Of a stretch of DNA of 64,000 bases, positions 37,250 through 47,524 are shown one piece after another. Below the pieces are notes generated by a model that was not told where the DNA came from, searched no databases, and saw nothing but the letters and a program-made list of their open reading frames with translations. A program made the translations under genes and the position numbers. Within the stretch, counting starts at the first letter, position 1, and each line of letters opens with the position of its first letter. Location of the stretch: positions 5,094,477 through 5,158,476 of the forward strand of contig JABACO010000003.1 of the NCBI GenBank assembly GCA_013339895.1, written 5' to 3'. The DNA comes from Ephydatia muelleri. Lineage: Eukaryota > Porifera > Demospongiae > Spongillida > Spongillidae.

Positions 37250-37365
37250 CACAGCAAAAACAGATTGATGCGTGTCACTAGAAATCGATAATAGGGCACT
37301 CGTTTTTAGAAAAAGAGTGCCCTATTATTAATTTCTAGTGACATGCATCAATCTATTTTTGCTGT
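37250..37365. mobile_element. 116-bp palindromic MITE with empty site in copy A
   Basis: Ends CACAGCAAAAACAGATTGAT and CTATTTTTGCTGT; arms of about 50 bp. Flanks CTA (37247-37249) and TTA (37366-37368) bracket it, while copy A (about 28663) has the single sequence TTCTATGCTATAAATC. This suggests a 3-bp YTA duplication of PIF/Harbinger type (inference). Confidence 0.85.
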
Positions 37366-37717
37366 TTATGCTATAAATCTTGGTAAATAAACTGTTTACC
37401 TTAGTGCGTTATGTTAGCAACTGTTTACCTCACTTGAGCAGAGCTCAATGTAGTCATGACAATCTATCAGAACAAAATTGTTAGATAAGATTCCTTTGTA
37501 CTGTACAGCAATATCAACTGTATTGTCATCGTTAAGGACGATGTCATAGGAGTTTCACATCTTTAAAGAATTTCAAGATTATTAGTCTGAATTCTCAGTG
37601 ACACACAAAGAGGTAGAGAGAAAAAAAATGTAATCCTGCACATTTCAGAGTGATTAGTGGCATGTATGGAAATCAAATTTCATACTTTTCGTGGTGTTCC
37701 AGGCTGTTATATGCCTT

Positions 37718-38937
37718 TGTCACCCCAAAGTTCCTTGAACATGTATGATATTTCACAATGAAAAAAGCCATTGAAAACACCAAAGGTTAACCGATTAACG
37801 CTGAGACACATTTCTGCACCAAAGATGTGTTTACTATTATCAAAGAATTCTTCCAGACCCTTTGAAACATTATACCAATTATTATTCATGTTCACGGCTT
37901 CAGTTCGTATTGTTGAAACCCACCTTCCTGCTACCTAACATTCCTCTGCTGCCTCGTTTAGTTGATTTTGGACAACTCTACTTCAGTTAAACAAAACATA
38001 TTCGGGCGTTAATCGGTTAAAATGTGCATTAATTAAAAATTCCCATGATTTAACCCTTTTGCACTCAGCACTGAAGGCAGAGCCCAAAATCCTCCATACA
38101 TTTGATAAAGTATTAAATGAACTCTTTGTTTCTGCAGTAAATGCATGTGGCATATGCGCAAATACATGTACCTGGAGAATATTTACACACTTATAACCCA
38201 GGACCCTTTGTCTCATATTGTATTCTGAATGCCTTCATGATCTTCACACTATTGATGATAAAACTTCTCGTCACATTGTCAGTGTTGCACTGGTACGGGG
38301 GACTCCTCCAGCCCAATGGCCGGTTGGGATGCGCTGGAAACTCTTATGATGTCTTGGGTTTAGTTCTGTTGGACTACTGTTGGATGTTGATCCTGTTTGC
38401 AGCAGTGCTGTCACTTGCCCCCAGCAAACTGCCCCACTCTCAGATAAACTTTTCAGAATCAATCCCCAGCTCTATTTGGGTATGTATCTTCCATTCTCCT
38501 AATTATTAGCTGCGTTCTCATTGCTATCTAAGAACACATTACATCATCCTCTCCCTGTTGTGTTGCACTCTGGTGTTTTTCAGTCTGGTGTTCGTGATGT
38601 TGCCCCCATGGCTTTCAGTGTGCAGGGAGAGAAGACTTAGCCGATTGGGTCGTAGTCTGGATACTCCCTGAGTCTGGATACTCAATTGTCCTCAACACTA
38701 GCATCCACATGCAGGATTGAGCTCTATGCATGTATCATTGCGTGAACATATGTGTTGCTTAATAGCCTATTTTTCTATAACAGTATTTTTAGTTTTTCAT
38801 CACAGCAACTATGTTGTTTTGACTATTTTTACAATGCAGCTGTGCAGAGAGAGTCTGATTCCCAAATGTCATCACTGATGACTACAGTGAATATAATGGT
38901 TGAGGTGTGATTATACTTTGATCAAGAGAGAGAGAGT

Positions 38938-38994
<57 letters not shown>

Positions 38995-39455
38995 GAGAGA
39001 GGAGAGTGAGAGAAGATGGAGCGAAGACAAGAGACGAGACAAGCGCGAGAGGCGAGAGAGAGAGAGATAGAGAGAGAGAAGCAGAGAGAGAGAGCAGTCA
39101 AGCGAGAGAAGCGAGAGAGAGAGAGAGAGAAAAGGAAAAAATAAGAGAGAGCGGGGGAAGATCTGTGTAAGCTATTGTTGTGCACTGTTGTGTAATGAAT
39201 AAGCTTGCAGGTTTGTAGAAAGTCAATATATTTAGTGATTCAACAAATCTTCAATTGTAGCAATCTGACAGTTGTCTAAAAACTGTACATGTCAACTGAA
39301 AATCAATACTCATATCTTTGGCATATGGGAGAATGACCTGCAATGATGCCAAACCTGCTGCCTTCTCAGTACTTTGTATATGCCTAATTCAGGCTATGGA
39401 AAACAGCCAATGAACGCCAATGTTCTTTCGTAGTATTGAATCTTGGAGGCTTTTT
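37718..39455. other. Copy-B-specific 1.7-kb insertion, unrecognised
   Basis: Absent from copy A at the TATATGCC/TCATACTAC junction (28976). Its first about 60 bases recur inverted at 63714-63775. A plus-strand open stretch near 38213-38480 (GLLQPNGRLGCAGNSYDVLG) looks partly coding but matches nothing I know. It includes a GA-rich tract. Confidence 0.5.
38928..39140. repeat. (GA)n-rich purine tract
   Basis: About 210 bases of GAGAGA with short interruptions. Frames across it are artefacts. Confidence 0.95.
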
Positions 39456-40193
39456 CATACTACAACCGTGAGGCCATTCGTACAAACTAATATTCCCCCC
39501 CCCCCCCCCCCCCCAATAACAGCACCTCGTGAGACCAGAAGTAATTATAGAGCGTATAGAAAGAGGTAAAGTCGATATCGCAATATACAGCCAAACCTGA
39601 AATACACGAAATTGCTGTTATTGCTCACCGTGTAGAACGTGGACGGCAGTATGGAAGGAAAGACTCGTCAAACCTTTGTCTTGAATACCCATGGAAGGGG
39701 TATCGTCCCCAGACCCAAATACATCAGAAAGGCATAAACTGCAGGGAGTGATTTGGTACACTTTAAATTCAATTCCAATAACTGGATACAATTGAAACAT
39801 TAAAATAGCATAGATAGATTAGAGATGGATTGGAAGCGCATCACGTGAACATTGAGACTATGCACGCACTCCGTGATCGCGCGAATCACACCTTTCTAGA
39901 GGGCGAATCGAGGCAAAAGTCATCAAAGCGTGCATACTGATTTTTTGTGGACATTTTTCATCGCCTATTTGAAAGGTAAGTGTTACGTAATGTATTGACC
40001 ATGGTTTGTACTAGTCTCGTGCCCAGACCCAATGCATCGCAGCTGCGGGTGGATTACACTACCGCTACGCTTGCATAGGGTCTGGAGACACTCGCGTACA
40101 ATGTTTTTGTCAAAAAGATGGAATTTCATCGTAACCAATCATGTTTCTGAATATCATTACAAGCGCGTGACATTGTGTGTTGCTTTGCAAATA

Positions 40194-41545
40194 ATGGCTG
40201 ATGTCATCACTGTTGATAATGCTATCACTCTCAAGGCGAGAAAGCTAGGTTTTGTTGATGTCACTGAAGACCAGCGCTATGTTGTCAAACAGTTTCTCAA
40301 GGGGTCCGATCTATTTGTAAGTCTTCCTACTGGTAGGGAAAGTCCCTCTGCTATGGCTGCTTCCTGGGCTGTGTGACACGTTCAGAGGCAGGTCGGGATC
40401 CCTAGTGTTGGTTGTAAGTCCTTTAGTGGCCTTGATGAAGAATCAAGTGGACTTGTTGCAAAAGAGAGAAGTTAGAGCGGTTTATGCAGGAGAAGCTAAG
40501 CCTTGCAGCCGTTTCAGGGAAGTGAAGGTCAATACCAGGTTGTGTATTTTAGTCCAGAAATGCTTTTAACCGACAACGATTGGAGAGACATGCTAGCAAA
40601 TTCAACTTATCAGCAGAACTTGATTGTTCTAGTCATAGATGAAGTACATTGCGTCAAGACCTGGTATGATAGCTCAGCTAGTAAACATATAGCTTTGTTA
40701 TCCATTTCCCCTTATTAGGTCATTCCTTTAGAAGATAATTTGCTAACTTAGGAGAGCTTCGTTGTCTGCTGCCTACCACTACGCATGTAATGGCTCTCAC
40801 AGCAACAGCAACATGCAAAAGTCGAAGGGATATCTGCAAGGTGTTGGGAATGATCAATCCTATTGTTCCGGCCAAGTGCCCAAATCATGCTAACATTTTA
40901 TTTTTCTTTCAGTTTTTAAAAAGCCTGTAACAATTGAGGGGGCACTTCAACCTTTGCTATTGGAAGTGACAGTGAAAAGAGTGCAAACAGAAAGAACAAT
41001 AATCTTTTGCAGAAATTATGATGATGTCAGCCGTTTGTATCTCTGGTTTATGTCTGTGCTTGGAAAAGCAGCATATGAGCCAATTGGAGCTCAAAATAAA
41101 GCTCTATCTAGAATGGTGGACATGTACACAGCTTGTACTGAACCATGCATTCAAGATATAGTACTTGATTGCTTTCAGTCGACGAAGAGTTCACTTTGCA
41201 TTCTAATAGCAACAATTGCTTTTGGAATGGGACTAGACTGCCCAGATATTAGGAGAATAATACATTGGGGATCACCAGACAACATTGAAATGTATATGCA
41301 AGAAATAGGAAAATAGGAAGAGCAAGCAGAGATGGAAGCCCAGCTACAGCGCACTTATTTTATGGCAGGCTGAACATGCATGTAGATGAAGATATGAAGT
41401 CATACTCCAAAAACACAACAATGTGCAGGCGTCAATGTATATTACAACACTTTGATGGCATACACATACAGCAATCTATAACACATTGCTGTGACATTTG
41501 TACCAATACCTATGTGCATTTAGAACATGATGACATCACGATGTT
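40194..41545 (+). pseudogene. RecQ-like superfamily 2 helicase, broken
   Basis: Fragments in consecutive frames carry helicase motifs in RecQ order: VTEDQRYVVKQFLKG and LPTG (motif I, with the Lys displaced by a frame change), LVVSPLVALMKNQVDLL (Ia), QVVYFSPEMLLTDNDW, LVIDEVHCVKTW (II, DEVH), MALTATATCKSRRD (III), RTIIFCRNYDDVSRLY (IV), LIATIAFGMGLDCPDIRRII (V) and an HWGSPDNIEMYMQEIG block (VI region), then MCRRQCILQHF and two CxxC-type Cys near the end. RecQ enzymes are 3'-5' DNA helicases. At least four frame changes or stops break it. As cargo of a TIR element it may once have served replication or repair of the transposon. Confidence 0.82.
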
Positions 41546-41603
41546 ACTAATTAGACTTGTATCCTTTGCATTAATTTGCCTATTTGCTGTTTCATCCATT
41601 CAT

Positions 41604-43360
41604 TTAATACCTTCTTGAGATCACATTACTTTTAAACTCAGGAAAGCTCTTGTGCATCCTTCCATTTACAATCATTAATGTTTGTGACAGTTGTAGCTGT
41701 TTCATGATCTTCTCCACATCATTAGTACGTGACTTTTTGGTGTGCCAAGATGTTCTTGGTGGAATACCATTTACCTTGTCAAATTGATTGACTACTAAAT
41801 CAAATTTTTTGATGCACTTACCAACTCGTACAACTGATTCATCTGAAACTATCATGAAGACATCGCAGATTTAATATTGCGGTTCAGGTGTTCCATGTGG
41901 AGGTTGCAGGGGATATTCATACCTGGTTTACCATGAGTATTTACAGTTCAGCTCCATTTAAGCTGGGCACACATCCTGGGTGTAAACACAAAGCACTACT
42001 GGAATAGCAGTGTAAATGCCTCAATCCTGTATTTAGTACCCAGAGCTCAGTGGCTTTAAACAATGGTAGAAAAAAATTTCCAACACCTTAAAATGCGATC
42101 ACCATCACTCTCCTTGATGGCATCATTAAATTCATCCAGAAGGAGCCCCAATGTAATAACATCGCACAAATAATTGTGGATGCAGTCTTTGGTGTCTTTT
42201 GGTTTGGAAAAATTGATATCAACAAATGACTTTGCAATGACTTGTGCTGCTTGCAATATAACCTGTTGCCTTCTTTCCATGGACATATTTACCAAACCTT
42301 CAGGAAAGAGAGTTGAGCCTTGAGGTGTATCATTGATTGATGTCATTCCAAAGCGCTCCATTGTGGCACATAATATATGTGCATGTTGAACAATTTCAAT
42401 AAAATCCACACAGGCATCAACATTTTTACTTGGATCAGCAGTGATATTTCTTTGATTGGTCAGAGTACGTAGCTGATACAATGTTCCACCTTCTGTCATA
42501 GATGAAGTGCTATACAGCCTGAGCCATATACACTGTAAGTAGGGGGGGGGGGGGGGGGGGGGGGGGGGGAGGGGGGGCGGAAGGAGGAGGAAGTATATGT
42601 AGCCAACATATAAAGTATATTATAGTAAAGATATATAGTACCGTGAGCAGACACATCTTAGCATGCCAGTCTTCTATCACTGATTGTAGTCCCTGTAAGG
42701 TCCCTTGAGGTGTGATGGAATTCTTTCTAATCCCATGACATCCACGGACAGTAACTTGGTCACCACCAAAAACAAGGTAGTGCATGCTTGTAGTTGCTAC
42801 TTGTACAGAAGAGGTAGCTGTCTCGTCACCATAGTCACCTTAGACAATCCCACATGGGACATATTTGTGAAGTGATTGCATGATATCAAGCATGTCATGA
42901 TAGTTCATTTCACTTTTTAAAAGAACATCAAAAGGAGCCTGTGTAATAGATGATCACTGTTAAAGTGCAGTGCTCAGAGCCATCTACAACAATACAGATT
43001 TTGAAGACATTTCAGAATAATATTCAATCTCCTAACTTTGAAAAGAATGGCATGTATGACATCAGCACTCTGGCGATTAAGTGACAGAAATTCGCAATGA
43101 GCGCAAGATGGTCATCATTGGATGGAAGCAGTGTATCTAACTGAATGAGATCAGGGTCAGGTAGAGATGGACAATCATTATATGCACTCAAATCAATGCA
43201 ATCTCTGACAGCATATGAATTAAAATAATGGAATGACTTTGACTGTCAACTTGAATTTCTGTTGGAGTTGAATTCTTATCAATGTTGTCACCAACTAGTT
43301 TGAATGTTTTAAGACATGACATTCTACCACTGAACTGCAGTTAGTGAAGGTATATTAGCA
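41604..43360 (-). pseudogene. DUF6589-like protein gene, partly intact exons
   Basis: From the 5' side on the minus strand: about 42940-42850 has NYHDMLDIMQSLHKYVP; 42785-42633 has MHYLVFGGDQVTVRGCHG and LQSVIEDWHAKMCLLT; 42499-42056 has GTLYQLRTLTNQRNI, NVDACVDFIEIVQHAHI and later HNYLCDVITLGLLLDEF; 41855-41640 has the basic tail TSWHTKKSRTNDVEKIMKQL and GRMHKSFPEF. The GGDQ-T-x-R, EDWHAK and YQLR series is the signature I associate with DUF6589 proteins, widespread in cnidarians, sponges and some fungi and probably transposon-linked. Some gaps are likely introns; an early stop suggests decay. It is convergent with the RecQ-like gene. Confidence 0.65.
42543..42581 (+). repeat. Poly-G run
   Basis: Long G homopolymer in an intron-like gap of the DUF6589-like gene. 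Confidence 0.95.
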
Positions 43361-44062
43361 GTACCATCTGGGTTATCACTTTCTGTGTCATCATCCCAGT
43401 GGTGGTGGGGCTATGTGTGGTGGTGATGCTGACAATAGTGAAGTACGTGGGAATATCAGTGGAGATTTAGGTGGTGAAGGTATACTGGTGGTATTCTCTG
43501 AATCATCAGTGAATGGAGAGACATGTGGTGTAGATGGAGATGTAAGTGATGGAGATATAGGTGGCAATACAAGCAAAGGTGATGTAGATGGAGATATATG
43601 TGGTGAACTCGCAGCTGCGATGCATTGGGTCTGGGCACGAGACTATGTTTGTACTACGCGCGCTGCGTACCGATAATTTCACCACTCTCGCGTGCTTATG
43701 TACCTTTTGTGAGAAACGGGTGAGTTTCCAAAGGTTTATTATGTTTTCTATGTTATAGAGGTCATTTTGCAAGGAGGGATTTTTGTTAGTTTTGTTTTAT
43801 CTTCATCCGATCGTGTGTAACACCGTCATATAGTAGTTTAGGGCATAAATTGGTATACTTCGTGCATGTACCTGTTTACGAGCCATCCTAAGTAGTTTTG
43901 TAATTCCATGAACGAATCCTAAGTGTTCAGTGAATGCTCCAGGAGGGACGTTTTTCGTTTTTTGAAAATAGTACATGGTTTTCTAAATACACTGCCTCAA
44001 ACAGCGCCGATTTTTGTGATTTATATACAATTTTTTTTAATTTTTTTTCCCCCATCTAGCAC

Positions 44063-44323
44063 TTACAACATACTACCACGTTTCCTTACTTTCTTAGGTG
44101 GATCAAAACATCTATCAACATCAGATAGCAACTTATCTGCAAACTCGTAGAAGACCTCCTTACTATTAGGCAATGAAAACCACTTTAAGAGTTTCCGAGC
44201 GTCCTCAACAGCGCTTCTCGACGATGGAGTCTGAATCTTAAAGCCATCATCAGCTAACACATTTTCAACAGCAATTTTCAGTATTTCGTCGGGTTTTGTC
44301 ATTGCCTCAGCCCTAGATAGCAT
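44063..44323 (-). CDS. Small ORF inside the outer TIR element
   Basis: 86 aa, starting MLSRAEAMTKPDEILKIAVE and containing SRSAVEDARKLLKWFSLPNS, mostly helical and charged. It lies between the inner element and the right TIR of the outer element. No family recognised; it could be an exon of the outer element's gene. Confidence 0.35.
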   Translation of the reverse strand: MLSRAEAMTKPDEILKIAVENVLADDGFKIQTPSSRSAVEDARKLLKWFSLPNSKEVFYEFADKLLSDVDRCFDPPKKVRKRGSML

Positions 44324-44836
44324 CTGAAATAACTGAACATACAGCGCTCACAGCAGATCACGGAGTGTAGGTGATAATTCGTGACAATTAACCGTGCTTC
44401 CAATCCATCTCTAAACTATCTATGAAAATAGTGAGTGTTGTATGTCTTTCAATGGTATTCACAATTTATAATTTAATTGGTGGGCTGCTTAGTACAAAAT
44501 GCGTGTTTCTCCTCAGGAGCTTTCATATTTTTAATGAAAAGATACGCATAAGATACAGGCCATAATGGTGAACAATTGTGTGTTTTATCAAACTATTCCT
44601 GTTGGCAAAAGCTTTCAAAATGCACAAATATGTATGCATAGAGCTTGAATTGCTTCTAAATGAAACAAGCATAATGTTTCATAAAGTACACTCATGGTAC
44701 AATCAATCAATAGAGAAAAAGCTGTCATTATTCTAATCAAATATGCGCATGAAAAAAAAAAGATTGATGTGTTCCAACTCTTCTATGTGGCTTGCATTTT
44801 ATATTGGTTCTTTCTCAGTACCTTTTGCGTGACCTT

Positions 44837-45270
44837 CTACGTACCTAAACATATAGGGTTCACCTCACAGTGAAATTTGGGCAGCAGTATGCATGTGTGG
44901 CCATGTTGATGCACGGGGTGTACAAGACTGGCAGTCTTTTCCTCTTGGAAGTCCTGATGGGCGGCAATTTCTTTTGTCATCTCTGCCCGCCGTGTCATTT
45001 TCTTCCTGTACTTCCCCATCTCCTTCAGAAGTTGAATAAGTCCTTTAATTTGTGTACCTTTCCTTGCCACATGGATCCGTCATGTTTTCCTCCATTTTTG
45101 GCATTCATATGCATGGCAACACATTCACCCTGCATGGGAATAAGCATTGTGACAGCTGCTATTGTCAAAACTCCATTTCACTTTGTACCCTTCACTCGGA
45201 GGATACTTTAAATCTGCAATATCAGCAGCCTTTTTTTATCTGTTGAAGGAAATTGTCACTTGTCCAGTTG
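44837..45270 (-). pseudogene. Pogo-like DDE transposase, catalytic C-terminal remnant
   Basis: The minus strand reads DLKYPPSEGYKVKWSFDNSS followed by CHNAYSHAG (the D-x-SSCH region), then after a stop GKVHKLKGLIQLLKEMGKYR-type sequence, and LLPKFHCEVNPI (the LPKFHCELNPIE block preceding the last catalytic acidic residue). This order is typical of pogo-like/HTH-DDE transposases of sponges. It may be the counterpart of the N-terminal fragment at 35690, though from another copy. Frame breaks are present. Confidence 0.6.
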
Positions 45271-46736
45271 CCTTCTTTCTTTGCTTCATACTCCGTCAGA
45301 ACCCATTATTCACTTTTACTTCCTTGTGGTCTATGAAAAAAAAAAAGATGTCTATTTGGCTCATATACAAAGTCTGACACCATAATTCCCTTGGATTAAA
45401 TCATCAACATGTCTTTAGTTCCCTATTGAGTCTTCTGGTCACCATTCAGTGTAAATTATAATTAATCATGGAAATTACAAAGTTCTTTTGTTGCTCTGTG
45501 TCGCAGTAATATGGGTTGCAGTTTGCTGCTTCAGGAGAGGATGCATTGTCATTATTGAGAAATCAAATTTCTGCCATTCTTCTTTTAAAAACCTTCTGAT
45601 GCTCAACTTAATCTTCCTTTTCATAACGTTCATTGTACATGGACTTTCCTTGAATATTGAGTATGCCAAGTCCCTATTCATGCAGCCTATTCATTGAGGG
45701 AATTAGGAATAAAGTTAGAATTTGTTAGAAGGTCATCATTAGCAAAGCCAGAGTCCAGCCATCTTTGAGCTACATTATTAACCAAATGATAATGCCTTTC
45801 CAGAGTCGCAGTATGGTAAGTACTGGAGTGACGAGGAGTTAAAGAATAGTGCCAGAGCTTATGTTACGAAAATGTAAATCCCACCACCGTCTGACCATCG
45901 GTTGCTAACACCCACCTTGTACCCAATGTGCTCTAGCACATTTTGTTGTAGCCCTGCTATTTTTTCATCGGAATGGTGCAACATTTCATCAGCACTAGCA
46001 AAGCAAAAGAAACCTAATAAAGTTCACAATCAAAAGCACAGAGCAGCTTACTATTGTAAGTTCTGGTTGTGTAGGAATTAAAATTAGGCAATGAATATAG
46101 CTGATGATTGCACTGGCGCAGTACGGGTCACTGGCATAGACAATGGCTTCAATTTCGAGCAATCCAAACACCATAGCACAGTGTAAACGCATGTTTTTGA
46201 AGTTGAGGAAAATTGTAACAGAGCTTTCATGGATTACAGCCTCTGCTTGTAGTTGAATGGTGATCGAAACGCTAGCTTACACTTGCAAGAATATTATACA
46301 GACCAGCTTCAAAAATACAAATCTGCTATATGCGAATGTTTGAATGAGTCTGTTGCATAGTGTGTTTTGTAATTATAGCATGTGTTGCACAAATTATTGT
46401 GCACATGCACTATTGCTTAAGCGCAATGATTAATGACGCTGATTTTATGCGCTTCATACAGTATGTACTCCAGTAAAAGACATAGCACTCCGCTAAATTA
46501 TATTGTCTGCTTTCTGTATTGCGTATTAGGGTTGGCAGCTCAGCTGCATCAGTTCTGAACTTCATTTTGGATGAGGGCAGATGCTTCTCCACTGACAATA
46601 CTTTTGTATTCTCTACATTTCAGAGCATCTCGTCCTTGAGCAGGCGGCTGTGGTTTGTTGCTTGGCTTTGTTGACTTACATGTACATGAAGTCATTGGCT
46701 AAAGTGAGGGTAGATATTATGTAACCTCAGTACCAG
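45271..46736. other. Gene-poor interval upstream of the DDE remnant
   Basis: Short minus-strand frames only (for example 45681-45475 and 46192-45995) without recognisable domains. It may contain further decayed exons of the transposase. Confidence 0.35.
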
Positions 46737-47476
46737 TCAAAACACTTCCTTAACAGCTCCTCCTGTAGCAAGCTGTACAACACCTTTGTCGGGACTGATA
46801 GAGATGGCTCTCTTCAGCAGCCCAGCAGCTTGCTTCTCCTCCTCAGGCGTAATTATGTGATGATACACACTCATGCCCTTCATAATCACCACTTCTAATG
46901 TCCCTGTTGCAACCAGCATAATGTCTTCTAACATCTGATAGCAGCAGAGGAGTATCGCATTTGATGCTGGTCTGACATGTGACAAATCATCCTCTGAGCA
47001 AAAGGAACAGTTCACAGCGCCAGATGCTGCTGTGCACTCTGTGAGGTACTTGGTGAATACCAGTGCACTGCACGTCAATTCTAGTGGCTGTGAAAGAACG
47101 TTGGAACACAGTGCACACTTCAGCTTCTCTAAGATTAACAGGTTGTTCACGCTGGCCAAAGTTGGACTAGGTTCATGCAATAAAGCTGGTGGAGAGGCAG
47201 TCTTCTGAAGATGAGCTATTAGTGCATTAGGTGCCTGGTGAAAGCTTTCTACTTTTGGCCTTTTCATGTGTCCACTGAAGTGCTATAGCACCATGATGTC
47301 ATATTATTGAAAGTAGATTGTACCTTGCATTGATGAAATGTATGTTTACTGAAATGCACTGATTGTACACTCCCCTTCATAATGGCACTGATTATTCTCT
47401 CCATCAAATGCTTACAGAGCAAACAGAAACTTTCAGGATGTGTGTTTATATCATCCCCCAGAAGTGTTGATGTCAA
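46737..47476 (-). pseudogene. RING-like Cys-rich protein remnant, unrecognised family
   Basis: Minus-strand frame 47267-46737 starts MKRPKVESFHQAPNALIAHL. It has a C3HC4-like cluster (KCALCSNVLSQPLEL, then a partly lost middle, VNCSFCSED) and ends SPDKGVVQLATGG. The upstream frame 47476-47264 has HPESFCLLCKHLMERI. The second half of the RING-like cluster looks degraded, since the expected C-x-H is not clear. Similar uncharacterised proteins occur in sponges and cnidarians as far as I recall. The two frames do not join at the visible splice sites, so it is probably broken. Confidence 0.45.
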
Positions 47477-47524
47477 AAGCTATTTTCAGATCAGCTGTTA
47501 ATGCATTGCATTCATAGCTGATCT

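Larger units (their letters stand above)
33409..39724. repeat. Copy B of the duplicated locus
   Basis: Partner of 14537-29560. It lacks the four large copy-A insertions and has its own: MITEs at 33449-33558 and 37250-37365, and about 1.7 kb at 37718-39455. Both copies end near a shared TATCGTCCCCAGACCCAAAT motif (29541 and 39701). Confidence 0.85.
40012..43645. mobile_element. Inner 3.6-kb TIR element carrying RecQ-like and DUF6589-like genes
   Basis: A perfect 36-bp inverted repeat, TAGTCTCGTGCCCAGACCC continuing to GCAGCTGCG, lies at 40012-40047 and 43610-43645. Flanks GGTTTGTAC (left) and TGTTTGTAC (right) match at 8 of 9 positions and look like a 9-bp target duplication. Inside, a RecQ-like helicase (plus) and a DUF6589-like gene (minus) are convergent. 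Related single termini lie at about 27022 and, weaker, 61132. The perfect TIR with decayed genes suggests movement as a non-autonomous copy. Confidence 0.82.
39809..44424. mobile_element. Outer TIR element, 7-bp target duplication, host of the RecQ element
   Basis: Left CATAGATAGATTAGAGATGG continuing ATTGGAAGC, and right its inverse with one mismatch over 29 bp. Directly adjacent on both sides is AAAATAG (39802-39808 and 44425-44431), a perfect 7-bp duplication. Without the nested element it would be about 1 kb. It contains a minus-strand ORF (44323-44063). A 6-7 bp duplication is reported for the Dada superfamily, but no transposase supports that here. Confidence 0.75.

Noticed and set aside
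38141-38509. 122-aa frame with a hydrophobic stretch as a membrane protein
   Set aside because: No homology recognised, start not supported, lies in a copy-B-specific insertion; left as possible coding trace.
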